Position numbers and translations under genes: made by a program. Under the pieces are notes generated by a model. The model had not been told where the DNA came from. It did no database searches and saw only the letters and a program-made list of their open reading frames with translations. This document shows positions 17,450 through 26,094 of a stretch of DNA of 46,467 nt, one piece after another (the first letter of the stretch is position 1; each line of letters starts with the position of its first letter). The stretch comes from an uncultured Devosia sp. (lineage in GTDB: Bacteria; Pseudomonadota; Alphaproteobacteria; Rhizobiales; Devosiaceae): NCBI RefSeq assembly GCF_946479885.1, contig NZ_CAMLHM010000029.1, forward strand, positions 1-46,467, in the 5' to 3' direction.

Positions 17450-18790
17450 TTAGGCCGCTGATTTTGCGGCGTTTGCCGGCTCGGCAAACAGGTCGTATTC
17501 GTCGCTTGAGGTGACCAGCACGTCGAGCATGTCGCCCGGCCTGATGCCGTCGGCATTGCTGATGATGACCTGGCCGTCGATTTCGGGGGCGTCCCACTTG
17601 GAGCGGGCGATAGCCTTGTTGGCTTCGGGCTGTACGTCATCGACCAGCACCTGGATGGTACGGCCGACCTTCTTGGCGAGCTGGCCGGTGGAGACGTTCT
17701 GCGCCACTTCCATCAGGCGCTCCCAGCGATCCTGCATCACGTCATCAGGCACGATGCCGTCGAGTTCGTTGGCGGGGGCGCCGGTGACGGGCTCGTACTT
17801 GAAGCAGCCGGCACGGTCGATTTCGGCTTCCTCGATGAAGTCGAGCATCATCTCGAAATCGTCTTCGGTCTCGCCGGGGAAGCCGACGATGAAGTTGGAA
17901 CGCACAGTCAGATCAGGGACTTGGCGCTTCCAGTCGAGAATTCGATTCAGCGTCTTTTCCTGATGTGCCGGGCGGCGCATGGCTTTGAGCACCTTGGGCG
18001 AGGCGTGCTGGAACGGGATGTCCAGGTAGGGCAGCACGGTGCCCTCGGCCATCAGTTCCATGACCTGGTCGACATGCGGATAGGGGTAGACATAGTGCAG
18101 GCGCACCCAGGCGCCGAGCTGGCCCAGTTCCTTGGCGAGATCGTAGAACTTCGCCTTGACCGGCCGGCCGCGATAATTGCTCTCGGCATATTTGATATCG
18201 ACGCCATAGGCACTGGTATCCTGGCTGATCACCAGTAGTTCCTTGACGCCGGAGCGGATCAGGCCTTCGGCTTCGCCGAGGATGCCGGCAGCGGGGCGCG
18301 AGGCCAGGTCGCCGCGGATCTGCGGGATGATGCAGAACGAGCAGCGATTGTTGCAGCCTTCGGAAATCTTCAGATACGCGTAGTGGCGCGGCGTCAGCTT
18401 GAGGCCGGTTTCCGGCACCAGGTCGACGAATTTGTTGGGCACGGGCGGCAGGTGCTCGTGCACAGCGCTGACCACGTTCTCGTATTGGTGCGGGCCGGAA
18501 ATGGCCAGCACCGACGGATGGGTCTTGCGGATCAGTTCTTCCTCGACGCCGAGGCACCCCGTGACGATGACGCGACCGTTCTCGTTGAGGGCTTCGCCGA
18601 TAGCTTCGAGCGATTCCTGCTTGGCGCTGTCTAGGAAGCCGCAGGTGTTGACGAGCACGATATCGGCGCCCGCGTAATCGCGGCTGAACGAGTAGCCCTG
18701 GCTGCGCAGCGTCGACATGATGCGTTCGCTATCGACGAGGGCTTTGGGGCAGCCGAGGCTGACGAGGCCAATTTTTGGCGCTTGGCTCAT
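17450..18790 (-). CDS. rimO: Ribosomal protein S12 methylthiotransferase
   Basis: The 446-residue product has the three parts of RimO: an N-terminal UPF0004 domain ([32 protein letters not shown]), a radical SAM core with CNNRCSFC (C146, C150, C153), and a C-terminal TRAM domain. It methylthiolates an aspartate of ribosomal protein S12 using two Fe-S clusters. The ATG at 18790 gives the standard start ([16 protein letters not shown]). Two further in-frame starts up to 18856 would add residues without family similarity. It is transcribed alone. Confidence 0.96.
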   Translation of the reverse strand: MSQAPKIGLVSLGCPKALVDSERIMSTLRSQGYSFSRDYAGADIVLVNTCGFLDSAKQESLEAIGEALNENGRVIVTGCLGVEEELIRKTHPSVLAISGPHQYENVVSAVHEHLPPVPNKFVDLVPETGLKLTPRHYAYLKISEGCNNRCSFCIIPQIRGDLASRPAAGILGEAEGLIRSGVKELLVISQDTSAYGVDIKYAESNYRGRPVKAKFYDLAKELGQLGAWVRLHYVYPYPHVDQVMELMAEGTVLPYLDIPFQHASPKVLKAMRRPAHQEKTLNRILDWKRQVPDLTVRSNFIVGFPGETEDDFEMMLDFIEEAEIDRAGCFKYEPVTGAPANELDGIVPDDVMQDRWERLMEVAQNVSTGQLAKKVGRTIQVLVDDVQPEANKAIARSKWDAPEIDGQVIISNADGIRPGDMLDVLVTSSDEYDLFAEPANAAKSAA

Positions 18791-19044
18791 GAGAGCTTTG
18801 AATTCCAATGTTGGATTTGTTGGCCGCGTCATACAGAAAGTTTGACGGTTACGCAATGTGACTGTCTCCCGCGCGGCGCGGGGCAGGTGTGCCGTTTGTG
18901 GCGAACACAGGATCTTGAACGGCTGTTTTGGTGAACAGTGTGTCCGTAGGTCCTGCGGTTTTGCGGCGCAGGCGATTGCTCTAGGTCAGCTTTGGTAGTG
19001 CGCCGGTCGAGGCGGCGCAGCGTCCCAAGCTCAAAGGAGCACTC

Positions 19045-19419
19045 ATGTTTGACCGTCTCTCCGCCTATGCGCCACAGGCTCTGGCCGTGCTGCGCATCGT
19101 TACCGCGCTCCTGTTCATCGAACACGGCACACAGAAGCTGTTCGGTTTTCCGGTGCCAGCCGACGGCCCGACCCAGGGCCTGATGCTCGCTGCCGGCATC
19201 CTCGAGGTGGTTGGCGGCCTGCTGGTCCTGGTCGGGTTTTTCACCCGTCCCGCCGCTTTCATCCTCTGCGGCATGATGGCCGTGGCCTATTGGATGGTCC
19301 ATGCCCCGATGGGCTTCTGGCCGGTCGCCAATTTCGGCGATGCTGCCATCCTGTTCTGCGCCGTGTTCGGCTACCTGGTCTTTGCCGGCCCGGGCGCCTG
19401 GAGCATCAACAAGCAGTAA
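19045..19419 (+). CDS. DoxX-family membrane protein
   Basis: The 124-residue product has four membrane segments and the DoxX landmarks LRIVTALLFIEHGTQKLFGF and LVLVGFFTRPAAFIL. DoxX proteins are inner-membrane proteins linked to redox or thiol stress, but the function of most members is unknown. A strong AAAGGAG stands before the ATG. It is monocistronic, ending at a strong hairpin shared with the convergent DUF4282 gene. Confidence 0.93.
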   Translation: MFDRLSAYAPQALAVLRIVTALLFIEHGTQKLFGFPVPADGPTQGLMLAAGILEVVGGLLVLVGFFTRPAAFILCGMMAVAYWMVHAPMGFWPVANFGDAAILFCAVFGYLVFAGPGAWSINKQ

Positions 19420-19440
19420 TTTGCCGGTCGTGAATCGAAA

Positions 19441-19474
19441 GGCCCGCCGGACTGTTCGTCCGGCGGGCCTTTTT
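19441..19474. terminator. Terminator between doxX-like and DUF4282 genes
   Basis: A 12-bp GC stem (GGCCCGCCGGAC paired with GTCCGGCGGGCC) spans 19441-19469 and is followed by TTTTT. Its place between two convergent genes suggests it ends the plus-strand transcript and perhaps both. Confidence 0.9.
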
Positions 19475-19484
19475 GTCGTGAGGC

Positions 19485-20015
19485 TCAGGTCAGGTCCTTG
19501 GGCGGTGGTGTGCGCTTGGCAGTGCGGCGCGGCTTGAACACCTCGCCGGAGGCTGTGGCGGGCCCCCGTGCAGCGTCGGTGGCAGGCGGAACATAGGGTG
19601 CCGGCTCGGTCGCCGGGGTGATGTATTCGTCGGCCTCGGCATAGTCGAGGTCGTCGCCTTCCTCGGCCAGGTCGCGGATAGCCTCGCGGACCTCATCGAG
19701 CAGCGACGCCGAGTAGCGCGAGCGATTGACCGTCTCGCCGCTCTGCTCATGCGCCTTGAACCAGACCAGCAGCGCCTCGCAGGCGATGCGCAGGCTCACC
19801 AGCGACAGAAGGCCGAAGACGAGGATTTCGAGCAGGCCCCAGAGCCCGGTGCCAAATCCGAAGCCGAAGCTCCAGAACAGATGGCTCACGGCCCAGAGCA
19901 GGATGGCGGCCAGGCCAAGGGCGTAGACGATCGGCACCAGGCGCGGCGACAGGATCGCATCGAGCCGGAACAGGGTCTGGCGGGTGAACAGGCGTTTCAG
20001 ATCGTCCAGCGTCAT
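19485..20015 (-). CDS. DUF4282-like membrane protein
   Basis: The 176-residue product starts with a short amphipathic stretch, then two membrane helices (about residues 25-46 and 58-84), then a long hydrophilic tail rich in Glu, Pro, Ala and Thr that ends with a basic patch (KPRRTAKRTPPP). The membrane part resembles DUF4282 proteins, whose function is unknown. It starts about 30 bp downstream of the lipB stop on the same strand and may be co-transcribed with it, but no functional link to lipoylation is evident. Confidence 0.8.
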   Translation of the reverse strand: MTLDDLKRLFTRQTLFRLDAILSPRLVPIVYALGLAAILLWAVSHLFWSFGFGFGTGLWGLLEILVFGLLSLVSLRIACEALLVWFKAHEQSGETVNRSRYSASLLDEVREAIRDLAEEGDDLDYAEADEYITPATEPAPYVPPATDAARGPATASGEVFKPRRTAKRTPPPKDLT

Positions 20016-20042
20016 CTCGTCCTCCAGGGCGCGATTCGATTG

Positions 20043-20807
20043 TTACGCAACTTGGCCACGCGGACCAGTGCTGACAAGGCCTTCCTCCGATGCCGAAATG
20101 GTGGGGCCGAAGCGGGTTTCGAAGGCCCTTCGCAGCACCGAATCGACTTCCGGCATGGATACGAGCTGCCCGAGATCCTCGAAGCTGGTCACGCCCTGAT
20201 CGGTGATGCCGCAAGGCACGATGCCGTCATAGTGGCTGAGGTCAGGCATGACGTTGAGCGAGATGCCGTGAAAGGTCACCCACTTGGAGACGCGCACGCC
20301 GATGGCGGCGATCTTGTCTTCCTTGCTCGGTCCCTTGTCAGGCCGTTGCACCCAGACGCCGATGCGGCCATCGCGGCGCTCGCCATTGATGTTGTGCGCC
20401 GCCAGCGTATCGATCACCCAGCCTTCCAGCCCCTTGACCAGACAGCGGATGTCCCGTCCGCGCTGCGTCAGGTCGAGCATGACATAGGCTACGCGCTGGC
20501 CGGGGCCGTGATAGGTATATTGCCCGCCGCGGCCAGCGTCATAGACGGGGAAGCGGTCGGACAGCAGGTCACCGGGCAGGGCAGAGGTGCCCGCCGTGTA
20601 GAGCGGGGGATGTTCGAGCAGCCAGATGGCCTCGGACGCCTGGCCCGCGGCTATGGCAGCGGCGCGGGCGCGCATGGCCTCGAGCGCGAGCGGGTAGGGC
20701 ACCGGGTCGGCCGAAATGATCCATTCCACCGGCCCGCCGTCGCTCCGTATCAGTTTGTTACGGGTTTCGCAGCCGATGTCATCAGGCGTTAACGCTTCCA
20801 TAACCAT
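20043..20807 (-). CDS. lipB: Octanoyl-[acyl-carrier-protein]:protein N-octanoyltransferase
   Basis: The 254-residue product contains the LipB motifs [36 protein letters not shown] and the catalytic cysteine in PCGITDQGV, with the partner lysine in [11 protein letters not shown]'s neighbourhood (VSKW). It moves octanoyl groups from acyl carrier protein to lipoyl domains. ATGs at 20807 and 20801 are both possible. It is divergent from the SpoA-domain gene 75 bp away; that shared region holds a CtrA-like sequence. Confidence 0.96.
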   Translation of the reverse strand: MVMEALTPDDIGCETRNKLIRSDGGPVEWIISADPVPYPLALEAMRARAAAIAAGQASEAIWLLEHPPLYTAGTSALPGDLLSDRFPVYDAGRGGQYTYHGPGQRVAYVMLDLTQRGRDIRCLVKGLEGWVIDTLAAHNINGERRDGRIGVWVQRPDKGPSKEDKIAAIGVRVSKWVTFHGISLNVMPDLSHYDGIVPCGITDQGVTSFEDLGQLVSMPEVDSVLRRAFETRFGPTISASEEGLVSTGPRGQVA

Positions 20808-20881
20808 GCTTGCCAGAGAGTTACCTTTGAGAGATTCAGCGGCCGCATCATGTCGGCCGGGCCGGGGTTCGCTATCTATCT

Positions 20882-21115
20882 ATGAGCACACTAGACAATA
20901 TTGAAGTGGACATCACGGTCGAGTTGGGTGCGACGACCATGCCGATCCACCATTTGCTGCGCATGGGCCGCGGCGCGGTGATCGAACTGGACGCCAGCGA
21001 GAACGACCCGCTCAACATCTACGCCAATAGCACGCTGATCGCGCATGGCGAGGTGAGCGTCGAGGATGGACACCTGCGTGTCGTGATTTCGGAAAAGATC
21101 TTCCGCCGCGGCTAG
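20882..21115 (+). CDS. Orphan FliN/SpoA-domain protein
   Basis: The 77-residue product is essentially one SpoA (FliN C-terminal) domain: IEVDITVELGATTMPIHHLLRMGRGAVIEL followed by NDPLNIYANSTLIAHGEV. In FliN this domain forms the flagellar switch C-ring. Here no flagellar gene lies nearby and the N-terminal part of normal FliN is absent. It could be a real switch component encoded away from the main cluster, or a repurposed fold. It lies between lipB (divergent) and the tRNA-Leu gene. Confidence 0.85.
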   Translation: MSTLDNIEVDITVELGATTMPIHHLLRMGRGAVIELDASENDPLNIYANSTLIAHGEVSVEDGHLRVVISEKIFRRG

Positions 21116-21180
21116 GCGACAAACCATGAGGCTACTTTGGCCCCCTCTCCACAGGCTTTCGCAAATCGCGATTTAAGCGC

Positions 21181-21209
21181 TTGAGGTTATAGAAGACCTT
21201 TGCTACATC
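21181..21209 (+). promoter_or_regulatory. Possible promoter of tRNA-Leu
   Basis: TTGAGG (21181-21186) and TACATC (21204-21209) are spaced by 17 bp, about 40 bp before the tRNA. Both hexamers deviate from consensus, so this is a tentative reading. Confidence 0.35.
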
Positions 21210-21249
21210 CCCACTCGCTTCGCCTCCGGGCGTGGCTCTACCAAAGTGT

Positions 21250-21334
21250 GCGGTCGTGGCGGAATTGGTAGACGCGCAGCGTTGAGGTCGCTGTGTCGCA
21301 AGACGTGGAAGTTCGAGTCTTCTCGACCGCACCA
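21250..21334 (+). tRNA. tRNA-Leu (anticodon GAG)
   Basis: An 85-nt class II tRNA. The acceptor stem GCGGTCG (21250-21256) pairs with CGACCGC (21324-21330). The D-loop has GGAATTGGTAGACGCG, the anticodon loop TTGAGGT gives anticodon GAG for CTC/CTT codons, a variable arm follows, and the T-loop is GTTCGAGTC. The 3' CCA is encoded (21332-21334). A terminator hairpin follows within 30 bp. Confidence 0.97.
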
Positions 21335-21360
21335 TTCATCCTCTGGATGAGACAAAAAAA

Positions 21361-21386
21361 GGCCGTCCCTCGGGACGGCCTTTTTG
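21361..21386 (+). terminator. Terminator after tRNA-Leu
   Basis: GGCCGTCC and GGACGGCC form an 8-bp stem with a 4-base loop (21361-21380), preceded by seven A's and followed by five T's. It ends the tRNA transcript and could also serve the minus-strand lipoprotein gene. Confidence 0.92.
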
Positions 21387-21444
21387 TTTACGCGGTGCGC
21401 CTAGCGGCGCCGCCCGAAGTGATGATCGGGCGGCGGTCGTGGCC

Positions 21445-21606
21445 TCAGCTCGCCGGGGGAGCTGCCGGATCGGCGGGTGCGGCCGGGTCGGCGGCGGGTG
21501 CGGCGTCGGCAGGGGGCGCGGTGCTGTTGTCCGGGGGATTGCCGCCACAAGCGGTCAGAGCGAGAGCCGCGATGATGGCCAGCGGCGCGAGCAGTTTTCG
21601 GGACAT
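21445..21606 (-). CDS. Very small lipoprotein
   Basis: This 53-residue frame is short enough to be missed by length cut-offs. It begins MSRKLLAPLAIIAALALTAC, a lipoprotein signal peptide with lipobox LTAC and the acylated cysteine at residue 20. The remaining 33 residues are Ala/Pro/Asp-rich with repeated PAADPAAPADPAAP-like units. An excellent ribosome binding site (AAAGGAG) lies six to seven bases before the ATG. It is probably a membrane-anchored peptide with an unstructured tail. The terminator hairpin at 21361-21386 lies downstream. Function unknown. Confidence 0.8.
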   Translation of the reverse strand: MSRKLLAPLAIIAALALTACGGNPPDNSTAPPADAAPAADPAAPADPAAPPAS

Positions 21607-21693
21607 GGGATCTCCTTTGGATCAGTCCATTGATTGATCTTGGTCTTCAAACGGCTGTGAACTAACCGCCGCAATGGGGCGAAGATGGGGCTA

Positions 21694-21836
21694 GGACCAG
21701 TCGCCCTTCAGCCGATGCTGGCCTGCAAATGCCAGTTTTCTGTGCTTCCGGTCCTCACGTACCCGAACGTACGCTCCGGTCCGGTTCTCGAAAACTGGCA
21801 CTTTCGGCTCAGCCTGGGCTGAATGGCGACTGGTCC
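21694..21836. repeat. 143-bp long inverted repeat
   Basis: The ends are perfect 12-bp inverted arms, GGACCAGTCGCC (21694-21705) and GGCGACTGGTCC (21825-21836). Inner arms also pair: TTCAGCC with GGCTGAA, and TGCCAGTTTTC (21730-21740) with GAAAACTGGCA (21790-21800). The centre is a GTAC-rich palindrome. No protein is encoded. It looks like a miniature or REP-like mobile repeat and sits between two minus-strand genes, so the RNA may also act as a processing or terminator structure. Confidence 0.8.
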
Positions 21837-21853
21837 TGGTGCGCCGCCGCAGG

Positions 21854-22696
21854 TCAGAAGCGGGCCTGGGTTTCGGCGAATAGATCGGCGAGCGCCGGGG
21901 AATCCGGCTCGTAAGCGCCGGCGGCGTCATTCCAGCGGAAGGTCGCCGCAACCGCCCGGGTTGCGGGCACTACATCGGGCACCTCGTCGCACGCACCGGT
22001 CTGGAGGCTCGTTGCCTCCGTGACGGTGATCGTGAACGGTGCCCAGCGGCCGTCGTCGTCGCTGAAGAACGGCGCGAGAGCCGGCGTCTGCTGGCGCCGC
22101 ATGCCGCAATAGTTCTCGTTGAAGGTGAAGACGGATGCCATTTCCGTCAGCTTGCCATCGACCAAAGCCAGCACGGATGTCGCGCGATAGCCCTGGCTCG
22201 AATTGAAATGATAACTGGAAACGCGCAGACCATCATCCTCGGCGCCCAGCTCCAGCACGGCGGGCTCATCGAACCCGGTATGCTGGTCGGAGGCCACGTC
22301 GGCCAGGTCGAGGGCCTGGTCGGGGTGGGCCGGATCGAAGATGGCGAGGACCGAGGAGCCCAGGGCGCCGGCCGCCTCGGCGTCGGCTTCGAGCAGCAGG
22401 GCGACCAGCTCGGTGCCGCCGCTGGTGAAGGTCAGGACGCTGGCGCCGTAGAAGGCGAGGGGGAGGCCGGTGATCGGGTTCTCATCGGCATAGGCCAGAT
22501 TGCGCACCGGCATCGTCACAATGCCCTCATAGCGCCCTTCGACCTGCTGCAGGTCCGGCGCAATGGCGCGGGCGAGGTCAAAATATGTCAGGTCGGCGAA
22601 GCCCGGTACGGCATCGTTGAGCTCGATGCTGGTGTTCTGGGCAAAAGCTGGCATTGCCAGCGCGAGCAGCAGGGGCAGGGCGAAAGTGATACGCAT
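21854..22696 (-). CDS. Secreted protein of unknown function
   Basis: The 280-residue product begins with a clean signal peptide (MRITFALPLLLALAMPAFAQ) and is predicted to be periplasmic. Two or more cysteines (NYCGMR, TGACDE) in the second half could form a disulfide. No known domain is recognised. The ATG at 22696 is chosen because the signal peptide starts there; the open frame extends upstream through the neighbouring gene and is not coding. Only 4 bp separate it from the YjbR-like gene, so the two are likely co-transcribed. Confidence 0.82.
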   Translation of the reverse strand: MRITFALPLLLALAMPAFAQNTSIELNDAVPGFADLTYFDLARAIAPDLQQVEGRYEGIVTMPVRNLAYADENPITGLPLAFYGASVLTFTSGGTELVALLLEADAEAAGALGSSVLAIFDPAHPDQALDLADVASDQHTGFDEPAVLELGAEDDGLRVSSYHFNSSQGYRATSVLALVDGKLTEMASVFTFNENYCGMRRQQTPALAPFFSDDDGRWAPFTITVTEATSLQTGACDEVPDVVPATRAVAATFRWNDAAGAYEPDSPALADLFAETQARF

Positions 22697-22700
22697 GGGA

Positions 22701-23072
22701 TCAGTCGGGTTCCGGAATGGCCGTCGGTCGCTGGGCGGCGAGCTTTTTGGGAGCCTTGAAGCGCCAGGCGTCTTCAAGACGCAGCGATAATTCCTCATCG
22801 GAGATGACTGCCAGCTGAATGAGCACGGCCGGATAGCCGACATAGTGGTCGGTTTCGAAATAGATATCGGGCGAGATTTCCATCAGCAGGGCCTTCTGCT
22901 CGGACGGACAGAGCAGCACCAGCGTGTCAGCATCCTTGAGCCGGACAAAGGACTCGTCGCGCACCTTGAGTGCGGGCGTACCAAGCTTGGTCGCACGCGT
23001 CACCTCGGGCAGACCGCGCGCGGCCGCCAACTGCTCGATACGGCTGAATATCTGGTCGAGATCGGTCGCCAT
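22701..23072 (-). CDS. MmcQ/YjbR-family protein
   Basis: The 123-residue product has the MmcQ/YjbR (CyaY-like fold) pattern: LPEVTRATKLGTPALKVRDESFVRL, then LVLLCPSEQKALLMEISPDIYFETDHYVGYPAVLIQL, then a C-terminal AWRFKAPKKL. Members are often annotated as DNA-binding because of the fold, but function is poorly established. It is the first gene of a pair with the secreted protein downstream. Confidence 0.9.
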   Translation of the reverse strand: MATDLDQIFSRIEQLAAARGLPEVTRATKLGTPALKVRDESFVRLKDADTLVLLCPSEQKALLMEISPDIYFETDHYVGYPAVLIQLAVISDEELSLRLEDAWRFKAPKKLAAQRPTAIPEPD

Positions 23073-23178
23073 CTTGTGTGCCTAATCAACGCAAATCCCG
23101 ATTGCCAGTCTGGCGCATCCCGACCCGATTGGCTACAGCTTGGCCGCCCCCGAAACCCGGACACACAAAGGGCTCCCG

Positions 23179-24594
23179 ATGAGCACAGATCCCGAGACCG
23201 TGCCCGGCCAAGACGCCGGGATAGACGTCAATGCGCTGCGCGACGCAGAGGACCGCATCAGTCCGCTGTGGCTGGAGCGCCTGCGCGCCTATCTGGCCGC
23301 CGGACGGGATGAAGATGTCGCCACGGTGATGGCGCCGCTGCACGCGGCCGACGTGGGCGACGTGCTCGAATCGATCGATGCCGAGGAACGCCTGCACCTG
23401 GTGCGGCTGCTGGGCGACCGCTTCGACTACTCGGCGCTGACCGAGGTCGACGAATCCGTCCGCGTCGAGCTGATGGACGAATTGCCCAATTCGGAAATTG
23501 CCCGCGGCGTCAGCGGCCTCGACAACGACGACGCCGTGGCGATCCTTGAGGATCTCGAGCAGGAGGACCGCGACGAGGTTCTGGCCAAGCTGCCCACCTT
23601 CGAGCGGCTCAGCCTCAAGCGAAGCCTCGATTTCCCCGAAGACTCCGCCGGCCGGCGGATGCAGACCGACTTCATTGCCATTCCGCCCTTCTGGACGGTG
23701 GGGCAGACCATCGACTATCTGCGCCGCGAGCCGGACCTGCCGGACGAATTCTACCAGATCTATGTGGTGGACGCGTCCTACCAGGTGCTCGGCACCATTC
23801 CGCTGGACAAACTGCTGCGGACCCAGCGCGCCACCGCCATCGAAGCGCTGATGAACACCAATTTCGTGTTGGTCGACGCCAACGAGGACCAGGAAGAGGC
23901 CGCGCGCGACTTCGAGCGCTATGACCTTGTCGAGGTGGGCGTGGTGGATGAGAGCCGGCGGCTGGTCGGCGTGCTCACCATCGACGACATCGTCGACGTC
24001 ATCCATGAAGAGGCCGACGAGGATATCAAGCTGCTGGCCGGCGTGGGCGACGAGGACATTTCCGACTCAACCGTCGATACGGTGCGCAGCCGCGTGCCCT
24101 GGCTGGTGATCAACCTGATCACGGCCGTGGCCGTGTCGTTCGTTATCGGCCTGTTTGGCGCCACGATCGACCAGATGGTGGCTTTGGCGGTGCTCATGCC
24201 GATCGTCGCCTCGATGGGCGGCAATGCCGGTACGCAGACCATGACGGTGACCGTGCGCGCACTGGCCATGCGCGAGCTGGACGGGCGCCGCCTGCGCCGG
24301 CTGGTCGGCCGCGAAATGGTGGTGGGGATGGCCAATGGCGTGATCTTCGCCATTCTGATCGGCCTCGTCACCTGGGCGCGCTTCAACGACCTGCAACTGG
24401 GTATCGTGATTGCGCTGGCTATGGTCATCAACCTGATCGTGGCCGGTACGGCCGGCATCCTGATCCCCGTTATGCTCGACAAGTTCAAGGCCGATCCGGC
24501 CATCGCCTCGGCGGTGTTCGTGACCACCATCACCGACATGGTGGGCTTCTTCGCCTTCCTCGGGATAGCGGGGCTGTGGTTCGGGTTGTTCTGA
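23179..24594 (+). CDS. mgtE: Magnesium transporter MgtE
   Basis: The 471-residue product has the standard MgtE layout: a helical N domain (about 20-140), a CBS pair (about 150-275), a connecting helix, and five membrane helices from about residue 305. The pore signature PIVASMGGNAGTQT is present. It is an Mg2+ channel gated by cytosolic Mg2+ through the N and CBS domains. The ATG at 23179 has AAAGGG upstream; a TTG 13 codons earlier is unlikely. The kinase-like gene behind it starts one base after its stop. Confidence 0.95.
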   Translation: MSTDPETVPGQDAGIDVNALRDAEDRISPLWLERLRAYLAAGRDEDVATVMAPLHAADVGDVLESIDAEERLHLVRLLGDRFDYSALTEVDESVRVELMDELPNSEIARGVSGLDNDDAVAILEDLEQEDRDEVLAKLPTFERLSLKRSLDFPEDSAGRRMQTDFIAIPPFWTVGQTIDYLRREPDLPDEFYQIYVVDASYQVLGTIPLDKLLRTQRATAIEALMNTNFVLVDANEDQEEAARDFERYDLVEVGVVDESRRLVGVLTIDDIVDVIHEEADEDIKLLAGVGDEDISDSTVDTVRSRVPWLVINLITAVAVSFVIGLFGATIDQMVALAVLMPIVASMGGNAGTQTMTVTVRALAMRELDGRRLRRLVGREMVVGMANGVIFAILIGLVTWARFNDLQLGIVIALAMVINLIVAGTAGILIPVMLDKFKADPAIASAVFVTTITDMVGFFAFLGIAGLWFGLF

Positions 24595-24595
24595 C

Positions 24596-25147
24596 ATGGA
24601 GCAGGGCAGGATCATCTTTCTGCACGGCGCCTCCAGCAGCGGCAAGTCGACCCTGGCGCGCGGGCTGCAGGCCCGTATCGAGGAGCCGTTCTGGCACATT
24701 TCCATCGATCACCTCCGCGACGCAGGCGTGCTGCCCATGGAGCGGTTCAAGTCGGGCGAGTTCGACTGGACGGCAGCGCGGGCGCCATTCTTCGACGGCT
24801 TTCACCGCTCGCTGGCAGCCTATGCGGCCGCCGGGAACAATCTGGTGATCGAGCATATCCTCGACACTGCCGGTTGGTTTGAGGACCTGGTCCGCCTTCT
24901 CGCCCCGTTCGATGTGTTTTTCGTCGGCGTGCATTGTCCGCTACCGCTGCTGATCGAGCGTGAGCAAGCCCGCGGCGACCGACCCGTCGGCAGCGCCGAG
25001 CAGGACTTCCACACGATCCACAGCGGCATGCGCTACGATTTCGAGGTCCATACGGACCAGGACCCCGCGGAAAATGTCCTGCGCATCATCGAGGCCTGGA
25101 AACACCGGGTGGGGCCGTCGGCCTTCGCTGCGCTGGCGAGAGCCTGA
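24596..25147 (+). CDS. Chloramphenicol phosphotransferase-like P-loop kinase
   Basis: The 183-residue product has Walker A GASSSGKST (residues 11-19), HISIDHLRDAGVLP with an aspartate (D38) at the place of the catalytic aspartate of CPT, and EHILDTAGW. The family is named for the Streptomyces enzyme that phosphorylates chloramphenicol, but many members in non-producers have unknown substrates. It starts one base after the mgtE stop and is probably translated from the same mRNA. Resistance activity is only a possibility. Confidence 0.85.
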   Translation: MEQGRIIFLHGASSSGKSTLARGLQARIEEPFWHISIDHLRDAGVLPMERFKSGEFDWTAARAPFFDGFHRSLAAYAAAGNNLVIEHILDTAGWFEDLVRLLAPFDVFFVGVHCPLPLLIEREQARGDRPVGSAEQDFHTIHSGMRYDFEVHTDQDPAENVLRIIEAWKHRVGPSAFAALARA

Positions 25148-25161
25148 CGCGCGACGCGCTG

Positions 25162-25740
25162 TCAGGCAGGATGGCCGTGCAAGGCCGCGACGACAGCCGT
25201 CGCCATCTGGCTGGCGGGTTGGGTGGAGACGACCAGCATATCGCCCTTGTCGCGATAGAGATGGAAGCGATGGCGGAATTTCTCGGTTTCGCCGGCCCGA
25301 TCAAAGGTGAAGCCGCGCTGCATCTGGCGTTCGACGACGATATCGGTAGCCAGCGCCAAATCCAGCGTGGGCAGCAGGGTGATGGTATAGCCGGTGGCAA
25401 CCAGGGCCGAGGCGGTCTGGTAGTCGTCTGACTGCGGCTGGGCGGCCAGGAACCCGGACGCCGTGACAAAAATCGTGGGGTCGGTCAGCGCGCCAACCAA
25501 TTCCAGGGCCAGATCGAGATTGGCCAGCCGGTAGGCCGGGTAGCCCTTTGCTGCGATATAGGGGCCGATGGTGCCAATACGGTCGCAAAATTCGAGATCG
25601 AGATCGATCAGCGGTCGATTGAGCCGCGGGGCGATCGCCGTCGCGAGCGTCGATTTTCCGACGCCGCCCGGGCCGATCAGAAAAATGTGTTCGGCGTCCG
25701 GAAAGGCTCGGCGCACGACGATTTGCGGGTCGGGACTCAT
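25162..25740 (-). CDS. Shikimate kinase-like P-loop protein
   Basis: The 192-residue product contains Walker A GPGGVGKST and DLDLEFCDRIGTIGPYI, which resembles the shikimate-binding DxD region of shikimate kinase, but the conserved GGG motif is replaced (TASGFLA). It is therefore a shikimate kinase-like ATPase whose substrate is uncertain. The ATG at 25740 is preferred to a TTG two codons upstream. It is convergent with the CPT-like gene; a GCCTGAC/GTCAGGC hairpin (25142-25167) spans the junction. Confidence 0.82.
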   Translation of the reverse strand: MSPDPQIVVRRAFPDAEHIFLIGPGGVGKSTLATAIAPRLNRPLIDLDLEFCDRIGTIGPYIAAKGYPAYRLANLDLALELVGALTDPTIFVTASGFLAAQPQSDDYQTASALVATGYTITLLPTLDLALATDIVVERQMQRGFTFDRAGETEKFRHRFHLYRDKGDMLVVSTQPASQMATAVVAALHGHPA

Positions 25741-25949
25741 CGGCAAATGCTAGCAGGGACTGGATTTGTATTTGAGGCAAATGCGTTCGGGAACGCTGTG
25801 ATGGCCTTTACCAGCCGTCCTCAGTGTCTGTGGACTGTGGCAACTTCGCCGCTTGCAAAGCATTTATGACGCGGTTAACGATTTGCTACCGGGTGCGGCA
25901 GGTGGGCTACACCTCAAGACCCGGAGTGAACGGCTGACAAGGAGCGATC

Positions 25950-26057
25950 ATGCGAAGTCAACCGAAGACCACCGCCACGATGTGGCGAGCAGCGACCTGG
26001 ACTTTGGTCTGCCTGCTCTCAATGGGACTGGTTTTCTCCGTCGTTGCTGGCGTTTAG
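25950..26057 (+). CDS. 35-residue single-span membrane peptide
   Basis: This short frame begins with a basic stretch (MRSQPKTTATMWRA) and continues with a single hydrophobic helix of about 20 residues (TWTLVCLLSMGLVFSVVAGV) that ends the protein. AAGGAG stands about six bases before the ATG, and a rho-independent terminator follows 40 bp after the stop, so a complete small transcription unit is visible. No homologue is recognised. Probably a small inner-membrane peptide. Confidence 0.65.
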   Translation: MRSQPKTTATMWRAATWTLVCLLSMGLVFSVVAGV

Positions 26058-26094
26058 TTTGAAACGCTAGAGTTCTTCACTAACAGCAATTCGG

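Noticed and set aside
21336..21548. A 70-codon minus-strand frame next to tRNA-Leu
   Set aside because: It reads through the tRNA terminator and the lipoprotein gene in a different frame; the lipoprotein frame at 21606-21445 has the signal peptide and ribosome binding site.
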